Of a stretch of DNA of 64,000 nt, positions 49,696 to 57,627 are shown one piece after another (position 1 is the stretch's first letter; each line of letters opens with the position of its first letter). Location of the stretch: the NCBI RefSeq assembly GCF_001499905.1, contig NZ_LQIS01000006.1:62001-126000 (forward strand). The letters run 5' to 3'. Below the pieces are notes generated by a model that worked only from the letters and a program-made list of their open reading frames with translations, did no database searches and was not told the DNA's origin. The stretch comes from Mycobacterium sp. GA-1285 (GTDB lineage Bacteria > Actinomycetota > Actinomycetes > Mycobacteriales > Mycobacteriaceae). Position numbers and translations under genes: made by a program.

Positions 49696-50149
49696 CGACC
49701 TTGAGCTGTTGTCCGGTGGTGGCCCTAAAGACCACTAGCAGCTTCGCCGGTTCGGTCGAGCTGATGTTCTCGGTGACCACGTGATGGGCGCCGGGCTGCT
49801 CGTTCCAGTTCTCACCTTGGTGATACAGGTGCGCGGGCTCACCTTCGAGCTGGCTGCTGACCGCGCCCTGGAGCACATAGGCGTAAACGAACGCGTCACC
49901 ATGGCGGTGCGGAGCCGCGTGGGTGCCCGGCGGGAAGGTCACGATCGCCGAGGTGAAGGTCTTGCCCGGCACATTCGGCAGCGCCTTCTCGAACAGCGGA
50001 GCCAGCGTCTCCGACGAGTGCGGTGCAGCGGTGCCGGAATGAGGAGGTGCCGCGGAGGTATCGTTCGTCTCCGCCGTAGGGGTACAGCCGACGACCATTG
50101 CGGCGAGCGCCGCGGTCAGGAGGCCGACGCCGATTCGCCTTGTGATCAT
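49679..50149 (-). CDS. Cupin-domain lipoprotein
   Basis: 156 residues from ATG 50149, which overlaps the upstream oxidoreductase stop as ATGA; the longer open frame is a shadow. Lipoprotein signal with lipobox VVGC. The cupin fold is shown by TFPPGTHAAPHRHGDAFVYA (motif 1 with the HxH pair, the usual Glu absent) and PGAHHVVTEN (motif 2). The partial metal site suggests weak or altered metal binding. It would be anchored outside the membrane. Its role with the two reductases is unclear. Confidence 0.8.
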   Translation of the reverse strand: MITRRIGVGLLTAALAAMVVGCTPTAETNDTSAAPPHSGTAAPHSSETLAPLFEKALPNVPGKTFTSAIVTFPPGTHAAPHRHGDAFVYAYVLQGAVSSQLEGEPAHLYHQGENWNEQPGAHHVVTENISSTEPAKLLVVFRATTGQQLKVDDANK

Positions 50150-51084
50150 GACCGTTGTCCTTCCTGGTCGTGTGCCACCTGAATGATCGTCTTGCCGCGA
50201 ATGCGCCGGCGGCGGGTGAACGCGTCGGGGGCTTCGGCGAGCGGGCGGACCTCGCCGACGATCGGCTTGAGCCGTCCGTCCCGCACTCGCTGGGCCAACT
50301 CGACAAGCTGCCCGCGATCGGGTTCGACCACGAAGAAGACGGCGCGCCCGTCGTCGGGCCGCACTCGAGGAGGCGCGGCGATGGTCACCAAGACGCCGCC
50401 GGGCCGCACCAGCGCCGCTGACCGCTCGAGGACTTCTCCGCCGATGACATCCAGGACCACGTCCACTGCGCCGACGCTTTCCATGCGGTCGGCGGTGAGG
50501 TCCACGAACTCCTGTGCACCCAAGCCGAGCACGACGTCGCGGTCCGCGCTCCGTCCCGTGCCGATCACTCGCGCGCCCACCTCGAGCGCCAGCTGAACCG
50601 CGATGGAGCCGACACCGCCGGCCGCCCCGTGCACCACAACGGTCTGGCCGGTGGTGATCCGACCATGGACGAACAACGCCTGCCAGGCCGTCAGCCCCGA
50701 GATCGGCAGCGCAGCGGCCACGGTGTGGTCGATGTCGGCGGCCAGAGGTGCCAGGTTGCGTGCCTCTACGGCGGTGTACTCGGCCAACGAACCGTTGCGA
50801 GCCCAGTCGGCGAGGCCGAACACCCGCTGACCGACAGTAAGCCCGGTGGTGCCGTACCCCAATTCGGCGACGACTCCGGACAATTCGTGTCCGGGAACGG
50901 TGGGAGTGCGGTCGCGGCCGGCCCGGTCGGTCCACGTGGCGGGCCACTCGAGTTCACCGGGGGTGAAGCCGGCTGCGTGAACGCGGACGATGACGTCGTT
51001 CTCGGCGGCGTGGGGGTACGGCAGATCGGTGAGGGTGAGACCGTCGACACCCGCGTCGCGTGCTGTTGCAGTGATGGCTTGCAT
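50146..51084 (-). CDS. Zinc-free quinone-oxidoreductase-like MDR enzyme
   Basis: 312 residues from ATG 51084, chosen for AAAGGACC just upstream. MDR superfamily: N-terminal GroES-like domain with RVHAAGFTPGELEWPA and TPTVPGHELSGVVAELGYG, then the nucleotide-binding domain with VVVHGAAGGVGSIAVQLALE, VIGTGRS and the closing RRRRIRGKTIIQV block. The Cys residues of catalytic zinc are missing, as in NADPH:quinone reductases. It heads the operon quinone oxidoreductase - cupin lipoprotein - nitroreductase, which suggests handling of electrophiles or quinones. Confidence 0.87.
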   Translation of the reverse strand: MQAITATARDAGVDGLTLTDLPYPHAAENDVIVRVHAAGFTPGELEWPATWTDRAGRDRTPTVPGHELSGVVAELGYGTTGLTVGQRVFGLADWARNGSLAEYTAVEARNLAPLAADIDHTVAAALPISGLTAWQALFVHGRITTGQTVVVHGAAGGVGSIAVQLALEVGARVIGTGRSADRDVVLGLGAQEFVDLTADRMESVGAVDVVLDVIGGEVLERSAALVRPGGVLVTIAAPPRVRPDDGRAVFFVVEPDRGQLVELAQRVRDGRLKPIVGEVRPLAEAPDAFTRRRRIRGKTIIQVAHDQEGQRS

Positions 51085-51215
51085 GTCAGGTCCTTTCACG
51101 CGGCTTCGCGAACGAGCAGCGGGTCCCTCTCGGCGGTGTGTGGAGAGTAGGCCAATGTGCCGTCGAGCCCTGAGATAATCCGTTCATTACCGTTGCGCCT
51201 CAGACCTTTCGGCGG

Positions 51216-51854
51216 TCAGCTCGGCCATGGCGCGGCGAGCATACGCTCGACGGTGGTGACGCGCCGGTAACCGGGGACGAAGTGCTCCACTACGTCGGAG
51301 TTGACCGTTCCGTTGGTCGTCTCCGGACGGTTCTTGAACCCTTCGAAGTAGGCCTGCAGAAACTCGTTCTTGAAATCGCCCCGCGGGTGAGCGGCGACGA
51401 TTTCGTTCACCTGATCGGCATCCAGCCCGTCGAGGCCGACGCCGACAACGTCGGTCATCACCCCCAAGTACATGGCCGCGATCTCCGGACCCATGCGGCC
51501 CGGAATCTCCGGTGTGGTGTGCAGCGCGATTGCCGTCCACACAGTATCGGCCGCTCCGGCAGAAAAGCCGCGATCGATGAGGAACTTGCGCCCGTGGTCG
51601 GCGCCGTCGACCTCGAACCGCTGTTCTCGATCGGAGAACGGTGTCACCAGACCGGTGTCGTGAAACATGGCGGCCAGATAGAGCAGTTCTTGATCAGGGT
51701 GCGCGCCGAGTCGGTGCGCGTGTAACTGGCCGAACAAGAAGACCCTGCGCGAGTGGTGGTAGATGAGGGGGCTGGTGGTGTCCCACAGGAGACGAGTCGC
51801 TTCAGCGACCGCCGCAGTATCGGGGATCTCCACGCCCGCAATGACTTCTGACAT
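51216..51854 (-). CDS. HD-domain phosphohydrolase-like protein
   Basis: 212 residues. The HD motif is complete: His in IYHHSRRVFLFGQLHAHRLG, the HD pair in AMFHDTGLVTPF, a further His in IALHTTPEIPG, and Asp in MTDVVGVGLDG. The spacing resembles the small HD group that includes cyanamide hydratase-like proteins. The reaction is unknown, probably metal-dependent hydrolysis or hydration. It stands alone: 131 bp from the upstream reductase operon and 345 bp from arr, both reading the same way. Confidence 0.8.
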   Translation of the reverse strand: MSEVIAGVEIPDTAAVAEATRLLWDTTSPLIYHHSRRVFLFGQLHAHRLGAHPDQELLYLAAMFHDTGLVTPFSDREQRFEVDGADHGRKFLIDRGFSAGAADTVWTAIALHTTPEIPGRMGPEIAAMYLGVMTDVVGVGLDGLDADQVNEIVAAHPRGDFKNEFLQAYFEGFKNRPETTNGTVNSDVVEHFVPGYRRVTTVERMLAAPWPS

Positions 51855-52199
51855 GAGATGTGCGCTTTCTGCTTGGTTGTCGAACTCTGCCTGACATCCA
51901 TGCTGGCGCGCATCGTGCCTCGTGCGCCGCCTTCATCCGGCCAAGAATCCCTCGAATAAGGACGTCAAAACGCGCTGCGAGCAGCAGCACGGCGCATGGA
52001 TCGCCGACCGGTGTTCCCTACTCGATGTTGGGCGCGTCGCCGTGCAGTCGAAGCCGGCGCCACCACCGGCCACGACGGCTCCGGGGCGCGACGGGGTACC
52101 GGTTAGGTACTCGCGCACCGCAGCGTTGACGCGTGCAGGATGTCGGTGCGCGTCCGGGGGCTTGATGCGCCCAGGTACCCACTGGCGACGTCGCACTTC
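51855..52199. other. Intergenic region without a supported gene
   Basis: 345 bp between the HD gene start and the arr stop. A plus-strand frame (51922 onward) begins with a stretch rich in Cys/Lys but continues as shadow of arr, and I could not tie it to any family. A minus-strand frame of 87 codons is also open. No Shine-Dalgarno, repeat or operator supports either. Confidence 0.4.
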
Positions 52200-52622
52200 T
52201 CAGTTCAGGATCTCCGCATCGTCGCTTGAGAGGAGCGCAGACAGTCGTTCCCGCCACAGCTGCAACTGTTCAGGAGTCAGCCGCGTCCACTCGGTGATCT
52301 CGCCGACGATCCGCAGTGGGGCCGTGCTGCGGTACGACCGAGTGGGGTTGCCGGGGAACTTCTTATCGGTCACGTTCGGGTCATCCTCGAACTCCCCGGT
52401 CGGCTCTACTTCGTACACTCTCGGATGCGCCTGGCCCCCGGCGAGTTCCGCGGCGATCTCCGCAGCGACACCAGCCCCGTCAACCAGAGCGGTGAAGTAG
52501 ATGTGGTTCATCACGATCTCGGGACGGTAGTTCGATCGATGGCCGGCGGTGAGGAACTCGCCCACTTTCAACTTCGCGATCGTGCCGTGGAAGAACGGGC
52601 CCTCATCAAGCGATTTCGGCAC
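52200..52622 (-). CDS. arr: Rifampin ADP-ribosyltransferase (Arr)
   Basis: 140 residues from GTG 52622. All segments recognised in mycobacterial Arr are present: FFHGTIAKLKVGEF with His12, NHIYFTALVDGAG with Tyr42, VYEVEPTGEFEDDPNVT with acidic residues 79-81, KKFPGNPTRSYRSTAPLRIV. Arr ADP-ribosylates a hydroxyl of rifamycins using NAD+, giving intrinsic rifampin resistance. Length is that of M. smegmatis Arr. It lies downstream of dnaB with a degraded region between, on the same strand; its neighbours do not suggest a mobile resistance cassette with integrase, but a recent arrival cannot be excluded. Confidence 0.92.
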   Translation of the reverse strand: MPKSLDEGPFFHGTIAKLKVGEFLTAGHRSNYRPEIVMNHIYFTALVDGAGVAAEIAAELAGGQAHPRVYEVEPTGEFEDDPNVTDKKFPGNPTRSYRSTAPLRIVGEITEWTRLTPEQLQLWRERLSALLSSDDAEILN

Positions 52623-53148
52623 CTAGATTCCTTCGGATCAATTGCTGAGACGGTCCAGCATGCGGTACTACCCGGGCCTTGCCGCAAGCCCCCTGTCTGG
52701 CGTTATCCTGGAGGTGAAAGCAGTGCCTGGTTTCCCTATGCCGACCCCTCACTGGACGATCACATCGAGGTAACTTTCGGCCAGTTAAGACAGCTGTGGC
52801 ATCGATGACGACGCGGTAGCCTTCGCCCAGCATCATCCAGTCGCACACCGAAGGCGTCGCGCTCTTCTGCTCCCTCGATGCGACCGCATGTCGGCTTCGT
52901 CGACGATTTCCCGAATTCCCGTGCTCTTCAGGGCGGTCCGGTGCAGATACCGCCGACGAAGACCTCGAAGGCATCGTTCATCACGTTCTTGAAGCGATCG
53001 CCGAGTCCGTTCGACTTGCTCTTCAGGCTGAATCACGCTTCGTGGTAGAGCGTCGCCCGCATAGGCGTTCCATCGCCCACTGGTGGCGGATCATGACGAG
53101 CGTGTTGTCGTCGACGGCGATGGACGGGTGCTGCGTGAACGTGAACCG
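52623..53148 (-). pseudogene. Degraded coding remnant between the dnaB-coupled ORF and arr
   Basis: On the minus strand, several short pieces look coding but are broken. In frame with the 47-codon ORF after its TAA, 53148-53023 reads on with HPSIAVDDNTLVMIRHQWAM before a stop. In another frame, after a stop at MRATLYHEA, comes SLKSKSNGLGDRFKNVMNDA, then AFEVFVGGICTGPP. A third piece reads VCDWMMLGEGYRVVIDATAV (inside 52606-52974). The pieces together look like one or two frameshifted, stop-interrupted genes. I do not recognise a family. Alternatively they may be non-coding DNA with coincidental open frames. Confidence 0.35.
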
Positions 53149-53292
53149 TTAGTGCGCAATGTTTCCGGCTCCCCGGTCCCTTTCCATCGCAGCCTTGTAC
53201 TTGTCCCGTGGCAGCGCCATGCTTCCGGGGAGGTAGTCGATCGCTGCCTCGGAGACGCCGTCGGCGATCATGCCTTCGCGCACCTTCGTCAC
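53149..53292 (-). CDS. 47-residue ORF translationally coupled to dnaB
   Basis: GTG 53292 overlaps the dnaB TGA as GTGA, and the frame runs 47 codons to TAA. The protein is TKVREGMIADGVSEAAIDYL then PGSMALPRDKYKAAMERDRG and a short tail. Composition is protein-like (charged, with Tyr and Met) and codon use resembles neighbours. No family recognised. It may be a real small protein, or the intact 5' end of a gene whose remainder has decayed into the remnant downstream. The exact overlap with dnaB argues for translation. Confidence 0.45.
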   Translation of the reverse strand: MTKVREGMIADGVSEAAIDYLPGSMALPRDKYKAAMERDRGAGNIAH

Positions 53293-56200
53293 TGCTTAGC
53301 CATATTCGCAAAGCGGCTCAAATGCAACTGGTGCGCAACGGTAATCGTCTTCGTCGGGCCGTTACGGTGTTTGCCGAGGATCAGGTCAGCTTCGCCTCCG
53401 CGCGGATCGTCACGCTCGAACGCGTCCGGTCGGTGCAAAAGTATGACCATGTCCGCATCCTGTTCTAGCGAGTTGTGTAGACTAACTAAGTTTGCGACGA
53501 AATTGTGTGTGCCGCTTACTGTTCCGTCGTAGACGTCGTGCGTACCGATACTCGTGATCTCCACGATTTCGTCCCAGAACACGTCGTTCATCGCCAGGTC
53601 GTGAATCTTGGTGTCCTCCAACAATGCTGCCGCCCGGTGCAACCTCGCCCTGCTGGGCGCATGTTTCCACATTGTCGATCCGCAGAACTTGGTGCCCATT
53701 GCAGCGGCGAACTGGCGATGCGTCATCTGCCGCTCGGTAAGTGTGGCGCGGACATGGGTCCAAACTTCCTTCGGAACAGTGTCGAGATTCGTGTTGCGTA
53801 CCTTGCTCTCGAGCATGCCGATCACTTCTCGTACTGCGATCGCCTTTTCACCGTTGACACCGACATGCCTGAGGAAGCGCAGTTGGTTCTCGGCTCCATA
53901 GATGCACAGGTGCCATCCGTCCCGGTAACCCGCCTTGCGGACCCGCTTCATGCGGGCGAAGACACCCAGCCGGGCCAGCAGTAGCGCAACGTCGTCAACG
54001 AGTTGCCGGCTGGTCGACGCGTAATAGATCCGGCCCTGCCGAATCTTGTAGTCCCACCGCACCGACCCATCCGTCGCCCATAAATGCCGCAGGAACAACG
54101 CGATCTGGTCGTTCGGCAGCGCGAAAATCTCTGCGGGAACAAACTTCTCGTAGCTGCGCTTACCGAACAGGCCCAGCTTGTCCAGCCATGCCGCGATCGG
54201 ATTGCGCTTCCCATGCGTCAATCGATACGGCGCCGGCAACCGCAGCGTCGTCACACGCGCCGAGGCGTACTCGTCTCGGATAGCAGTCACACCGAAATGC
54301 TGCGCGGCCTTCGTCACCGCAACCAGGTTTTGCTCGTCGATGCTCGCGTAGCGGATCGGCTGGCGCTTCACGCACGACCCGTCGCCGATCATGTGCGCCA
54401 GCAGGATGACTTCGTCATCCGGGAGACGCTGCGTGTGCACCGGCTCCGGCACCCGCCGCGGCACTGCCACCCGCTCCCCAACCGTCAAGTCGCCTAACGA
54501 GGTCCACCCTTCAAACGTCATGAATGGATGGTTCGCCGTAGCCTCAACCTCGCGACCCGACGCCAGCCGCACCTTGAACACTTCCTTGTGCCCGCTGTAG
54601 AACACGTTCGTCATCGGCCGCGCGACCATGCGCTTGCGCTCATCCATCGACCACACCAGCGGCCGCTCCCCCGTGCGCATCAGCTCACCGAACGTCACCT
54701 CAGCGCCGGTGTCCGCCCGCAGGATTCGCGTATTCGCGGTAAGACAACCCGACTCGCGAAGGTCCGAGACCATCGGCTTCTTGTCAGTGCGCTGTTCCGG
54801 CCCGCGGTTCAGCTGGCTGATGGCGACGACGGGGACGTCGAGTTCCTTGGCCATCAGCTTGAGGCTTCGCGAGAAGTCCGACACTTCCTGCTGCCGTGAT
54901 TCGTACTTCTTGCCCGACGTCATCAGCTGCATGTAGTCGACGACGATCAATCGCAAGCCGGCCTTCTGGCTCAGCCGCCGCGCCTTCGCGCGGATCTCCA
55001 TCATCGTCAGGTTCGGCGAATCATCGATATACAATGGCGCTTCGCTGATCTCGCTCATCCGGCGCGCCAGCCGCGTCCAGTCGTCGTCACTCATCCGACC
55101 CGACCGCATATCGGCCAGCTTGATCTTCGCCTCGGCCGACAACAGCCGCATCACGATCTCGGACTTACTCATCTCCAGCGAGAAGATGACGCTCGGCATC
55201 TGGTGCTTGATCGAGCATGACCGCATGAAATCCAGGCCGAGCGTCGAGTTGTGCGTCGGCACCATCTCCCGTCCCGCCAGATACAGATGATCGGAATTAT
55301 CGACCTCCACACACCGCACCGGCACACTCGCAACACGCCGCACAGCGTCGATGCCCCACGCTGATTGACGCCGGCCGCCAACCGTCACCAGCGCAGGCAC
55401 CCGCGTCGCGCTGATGATGTCTACGCCAGGCCGCAACGCAGTGGTGATCTGTACCCCGCGGCTGGTCGGCCACTGATGAAAAGCATCCGCCACAATAGTC
55501 GTGCCATCGGCGAATTCGACCTCATAGCAAGGCCGCCCGAGCATCACCTCAGTCGCAGCGACCACTCGCGTCGGCTCACCGTCCGCGCCGAGCAACCAGT
55601 CCCCCACCGCGACGTCGCCCATCGTCGTCCAGCCGGTCGGCGTCGGCAGCGGCGTGTCGAGCGCCAGCGCCTTCCCGACACCCGGCCGCGCCGCGATGAT
55701 GATCATCTGCCCCGGATGCAGGCCGTTGGTCACCTCGTCGAGTTCCAGAAAACCGGTCGGGACACCACGCGCCAGTCCACCCTGCGACGCGATCGCGTCG
55801 ATCTCGTCCATCGTCGGCTGCAGCAGTTCTTCGAGCGCCACGAAGTCCTCGGCAGTGCGCCGCTCGGTGACGTCGTAGATCTCCGACTGCGCGCGGTCGA
55901 CGATCTCGTTGACGTCGGCGCCTTCGGCGCCCGCATAGCCGTACTGCACGACCCGCGTGCCCGCTTCGACCAACCGTCGCAGCAGCGCCTTCTCCGCGAC
56001 GATGCCCGCATAGAACCCGGCGTTCGCGGCCGTCGGAACCGTGGAGATCAGCGTGTGCAGATACGGCGCCCCGCCGATGCGACGCAGAAGCCCCCGCCGG
56101 TCCAACTCCGCGGCGACGGTCACCGCGTCGGCCGGCTCGCCGCGGCCGTAGAGGTCGAGGATCGCGTCGTAGACGTTCTGGTGCGCGGGCCGGTAGAAGT

Positions 56201-56378
56201 CACCCGGTCGCAGCTTCTCGAGCACGTCGGCGATGGCGTCCTTGCTCAGCAGCATCCCGCCCAGAACGGCCTGCTCGGCGGCTTGGTCCTGCGGGGGCTG
56301 GCGGCCGAAGTCCTCGCTGGGCGGTGCATCCATAGCCCGATGGCCCGCGCCGTGACCCAAGTCATCCACGACAGCCAC
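53289..56378 (-). CDS. dnaB: Replicative DNA helicase DnaB containing two inteins
   Basis: 1029 residues from GTG 56378, chosen to match the mycobacterial N-terminus AVVDDLG; a GTG at 56390 adds four residues. Without inteins the protein is about 463 residues, the normal size. The N-terminal primase-interaction domain (PPQDQAAEQAVLGGMLLSKD) leads to the RecA-like motor, with Walker A ARPGVGK|ST split by intein 1 (residues 237-377) and the SDLRESG|SLEQDADMVILLH segment split by intein 2 (545-969). Walker B is LRLIVVDYMQLM. It unwinds DNA at the fork as a hexamer. Splicing of both inteins is required for activity. A LexA-type box lies just upstream; rplI and its terminator precede it. Confidence 0.95.
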   Translation of the reverse strand: MAVVDDLGHGAGHRAMDAPPSEDFGRQPPQDQAAEQAVLGGMLLSKDAIADVLEKLRPGDFYRPAHQNVYDAILDLYGRGEPADAVTVAAELDRRGLLRRIGGAPYLHTLISTVPTAANAGFYAGIVAEKALLRRLVEAGTRVVQYGYAGAEGADVNEIVDRAQSEIYDVTERRTAEDFVALEELLQPTMDEIDAIASQGGLARGVPTGFLELDEVTNGLHPGQMIIIAARPGVGKALALDTPLPTPTGWTTMGDVAVGDWLLGADGEPTRVVAATEVMLGRPCYEVEFADGTTIVADAFHQWPTSRGVQITTALRPGVDIISATRVPALVTVGGRRQSAWGIDAVRRVASVPVRCVEVDNSDHLYLAGREMVPTHNSTLGLDFMRSCSIKHQMPSVIFSLEMSKSEIVMRLLSAEAKIKLADMRSGRMSDDDWTRLARRMSEISEAPLYIDDSPNLTMMEIRAKARRLSQKAGLRLIVVDYMQLMTSGKKYESRQQEVSDFSRSLKLMAKELDVPVVAISQLNRGPEQRTDKKPMVSDLRESGCLTANTRILRADTGAEVTFGELMRTGERPLVWSMDERKRMVARPMTNVFYSGHKEVFKVRLASGREVEATANHPFMTFEGWTSLGDLTVGERVAVPRRVPEPVHTQRLPDDEVILLAHMIGDGSCVKRQPIRYASIDEQNLVAVTKAAQHFGVTAIRDEYASARVTTLRLPAPYRLTHGKRNPIAAWLDKLGLFGKRSYEKFVPAEIFALPNDQIALFLRHLWATDGSVRWDYKIRQGRIYYASTSRQLVDDVALLLARLGVFARMKRVRKAGYRDGWHLCIYGAENQLRFLRHVGVNGEKAIAVREVIGMLESKVRNTNLDTVPKEVWTHVRATLTERQMTHRQFAAAMGTKFCGSTMWKHAPSRARLHRAAALLEDTKIHDLAMNDVFWDEIVEITSIGTHDVYDGTVSGTHNFVANLVSLHNSLEQDADMVILLHRPDAFERDDPRGGEADLILGKHRNGPTKTITVAHQLHLSRFANMAKQ
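53472..54746 (-). other. DnaB intein 2: 425-residue class 1 intein with LAGLIDADG endonuclease
   Basis: It starts with Cys (CLTANTRILRADTGAE, block A), has block B ATANHPFMTFEGW with the TxxH-like His, two dodecapeptide motifs (VILLAHMIGDGSC and ALFLRHLWATDGSV) of a LAGLIDADG homing endonuclease, block F DGTVSGTHNFVAN and block G VSLHN, followed by C-extein Ser. The insertion site RESG|SLEQ is the same as that of the well-known cyanobacterial (Ssp) and M. tuberculosis DnaB inteins. The acidic residues of both motifs are kept (Asp in IGDGS, Asp in ATDGS), so the endonuclease may be active. Local base composition near the C-terminal end is AT-richer than the flanks. Confidence 0.93.
55248..55670 (-). 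other. DnaB intein 1: 141-residue class 3-like mini-intein in Walker A
   Basis: Inserted exactly between Lys and Ser of GVGK|ST. It begins with Ala (ALALDTPLPTPTGWTTMGDV) instead of Cys/Ser, so a standard N-S shift is impossible. It keeps a block B-like ADAFHQWPT with Trp, a block F VPVRCVEVDNSDHLYLAG with Cys at intein position 120, and block G PTHN with Thr, the Trp-Cys-Thr pattern of class 3 inteins that use a block F Cys as first nucleophile. There is no endonuclease domain. Class 3 inteins at this DnaB site are known from mycobacteria and mycobacteriophage. DnaB cannot bind ATP until this element is removed. Confidence 0.9.
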
Positions 56379-56807
56379 GAAGCGCTTCACCCCCTCTATT
56401 CACCATCGAACGTACATTCGATACCCGCTCACCGCGACTGTAAGCCAGACCCCCGACAGAACGCTCCGCGGCGGCCGGACCGGTCCCGCCGACGGCTTAC
56501 GCTAGACGTTGCTGGCGGGGGCGCAACCCGGCCCTGTTCATAGACCTGTGGATGGGGTGTGGATAGGTCGGGACAACCATGTTGAGTCGTTGGGGAGAAC
56601 CTGTTAATCAACCACTTCGCTCACTGCATCTGTGCAGATAGCCGCACCATAAACCGACCGGGATGCTGTGGATGACAATTGCTTCGGCGTGTCGGCCAGG
56701 GTTGCCGAGTCGGGCGTGTTGTATTGCGGCCAGGGGCCATGGAGGTTAACAGCAGGTTAGCTTCGCTGGAATCCGTGCCCTCGCAAAGTTCGCCAGGCAG
56801 CACAGCA
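56379..56807. other. Intergenic region upstream of dnaB
   Basis: 429 bp between the dnaB start and the rplI terminator. It contains the LexA-like box at 56406-56421. The rest has no supported gene on either strand; short frames have no family or Shine-Dalgarno support. It must hold the dnaB promoter, as the terminator should separate dnaB from the ribosomal operon. I could not fix a -10/-35 pair. Confidence 0.5.
56406..56421. promoter_or_regulatory. LexA (SOS) box-like site upstream of dnaB
   Basis: TCGAACGTACATTCGA matches the mycobacterial SOS box TCGAAC-N4-GTTCGA at 11 of 12 defined positions (A for G in the second half). It is 27 bp upstream of the chosen dnaB start, where a LexA site would overlap the promoter. 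Confidence 0.55.
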
Positions 56808-56846
56808 AGGGCCGGGTGAAGATCGATCAAGCCTTCACCCGGCCCT
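56808..56846 (-). terminator. Terminator hairpin after rplI
   Basis: AGGGCCGGGTGAAG and CTTCACCCGGCCCT form a perfect 14-bp stem with an 11-nt loop, beginning 13 nt after the rplI stop. In the minus-strand direction it is followed by TTGCTGTG rather than a long T run, as is usual for mycobacterial terminators. Confidence 0.85.
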
Positions 56847-56859
56847 ATTGACGCTGCGG

Positions 56860-57318
56860 CTACTGCCCGGCGACTACTTCCAGCGTCACCGATGCGGCGA
56901 TTTCCGGATGCAGTCGAACCGCGACCGGATGCGTGCCGGTCGTCTTGATGTGCGCCTTGGGCAACTGGACGGTGCGCTTGTCCAGATTCGGGCCGCCGGC
57001 GCCCTTGATCGCCGCAACCACGTCAGCCGTCGTCACCGAACCGAACAGCTTGCCGCTGTCGGCCGCCGCCTTCACCGACAGCTGCACCGGGCCGAGATTC
57101 TCGATCGCGGCCTTCAGCTCGACGGCGTGCTCCCGGCCCTGGATGGCCTTCTGCTCGCGGGCCCGACGAATCTCTTCGGCCTGGCGCTCCGCGCCGCGCG
57201 ACGCCACGACCGCCAGTCGGCGCGGCACCAGGTAATTGCGGGCGTAGCCGTCCTTGACCTCGACGATGTCGCCCTGGACGCCAAGGTGTTCGACGTCAGC
57301 GGTGAGAATCAGTTTCAT
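56860..57318 (-). CDS. rplI: 50S ribosomal protein L9
   Basis: 152 residues from ATG 57318. The N-domain [20 protein letters not shown], then [18 protein letters not shown], is the RNA-binding half; a long connecting helix ([18 protein letters not shown]) leads to the C-domain with [15 protein letters not shown] and ending [10 protein letters not shown]9 binds 23S rRNA and reaches from the large subunit. It is the last gene of the rpsF-ssb-rpsR-rplI operon, 13 nt after rpsR, and is followed by a strong terminator. Confidence 0.97.
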   Translation of the reverse strand: MKLILTADVEHLGVQGDIVEVKDGYARNYLVPRRLAVVASRGAERQAEEIRRAREQKAIQGREHAVELKAAIENLGPVQLSVKAAADSGKLFGSVTTADVVAAIKGAGGPNLDKRTVQLPKAHIKTTGTHPVAVRLHPEIAASVTLEVVAGQ

Positions 57319-57331
57319 CTTTCCGTCCTGC

Positions 57332-57586
57332 CTATCGCGTCGACGAGGTGAACGGCAGCAGCGCAACCTCGCGCGCGTTCTTCACCGCGATCGCGATGTC
57401 ACGCTGATGCTGGACGCAGTTGCCGGTGACGCGGCGGGCGCGGATCTTGCCCCGCTCGCTGATGTACGTGCGCAGCAGCGCCGTGTCCTTGTAGTCGATG
57501 GTCTGCCCCTTTTTGGAGCAGAAAACGCACTTGCGGGTCTTGACCGGCTTCTCGGGAGCCGGCCGACGCTTGGTGGCCTTGGCCAT
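57332..57586 (-). CDS. rpsR: 30S ribosomal protein S18
   Basis: 84 residues. [20 protein letters not shown] followed by [20 protein letters not shown] and [20 protein letters not shown] defines S18. The CVFC pair with the later Cys indicates a Cys-containing (zinc-type) S18, as opposed to the Cys-free paralogue some mycobacteria use under zinc starvation. It lies 41 nt after ssb and 13 nt before rplI. S18 pairs with S6 on the platform of the small subunit. Confidence 0.97.
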   Translation of the reverse strand: MAKATKRRPAPEKPVKTRKCVFCSKKGQTIDYKDTALLRTYISERGKIRARRVTGNCVQHQRDIAIAVKNAREVALLPFTSSTR

Positions 57587-57627
57587 GTGTCTTTCTCTTT
57601 CTTGCTTTTTCGTTGATCAGTTGTGGA

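Noticed and set aside
51922..52500. 192-codon plus-strand frame upstream of and across arr
   Set aside because: Second half is antisense to arr and the first part has no recognisable family or Shine-Dalgarno.
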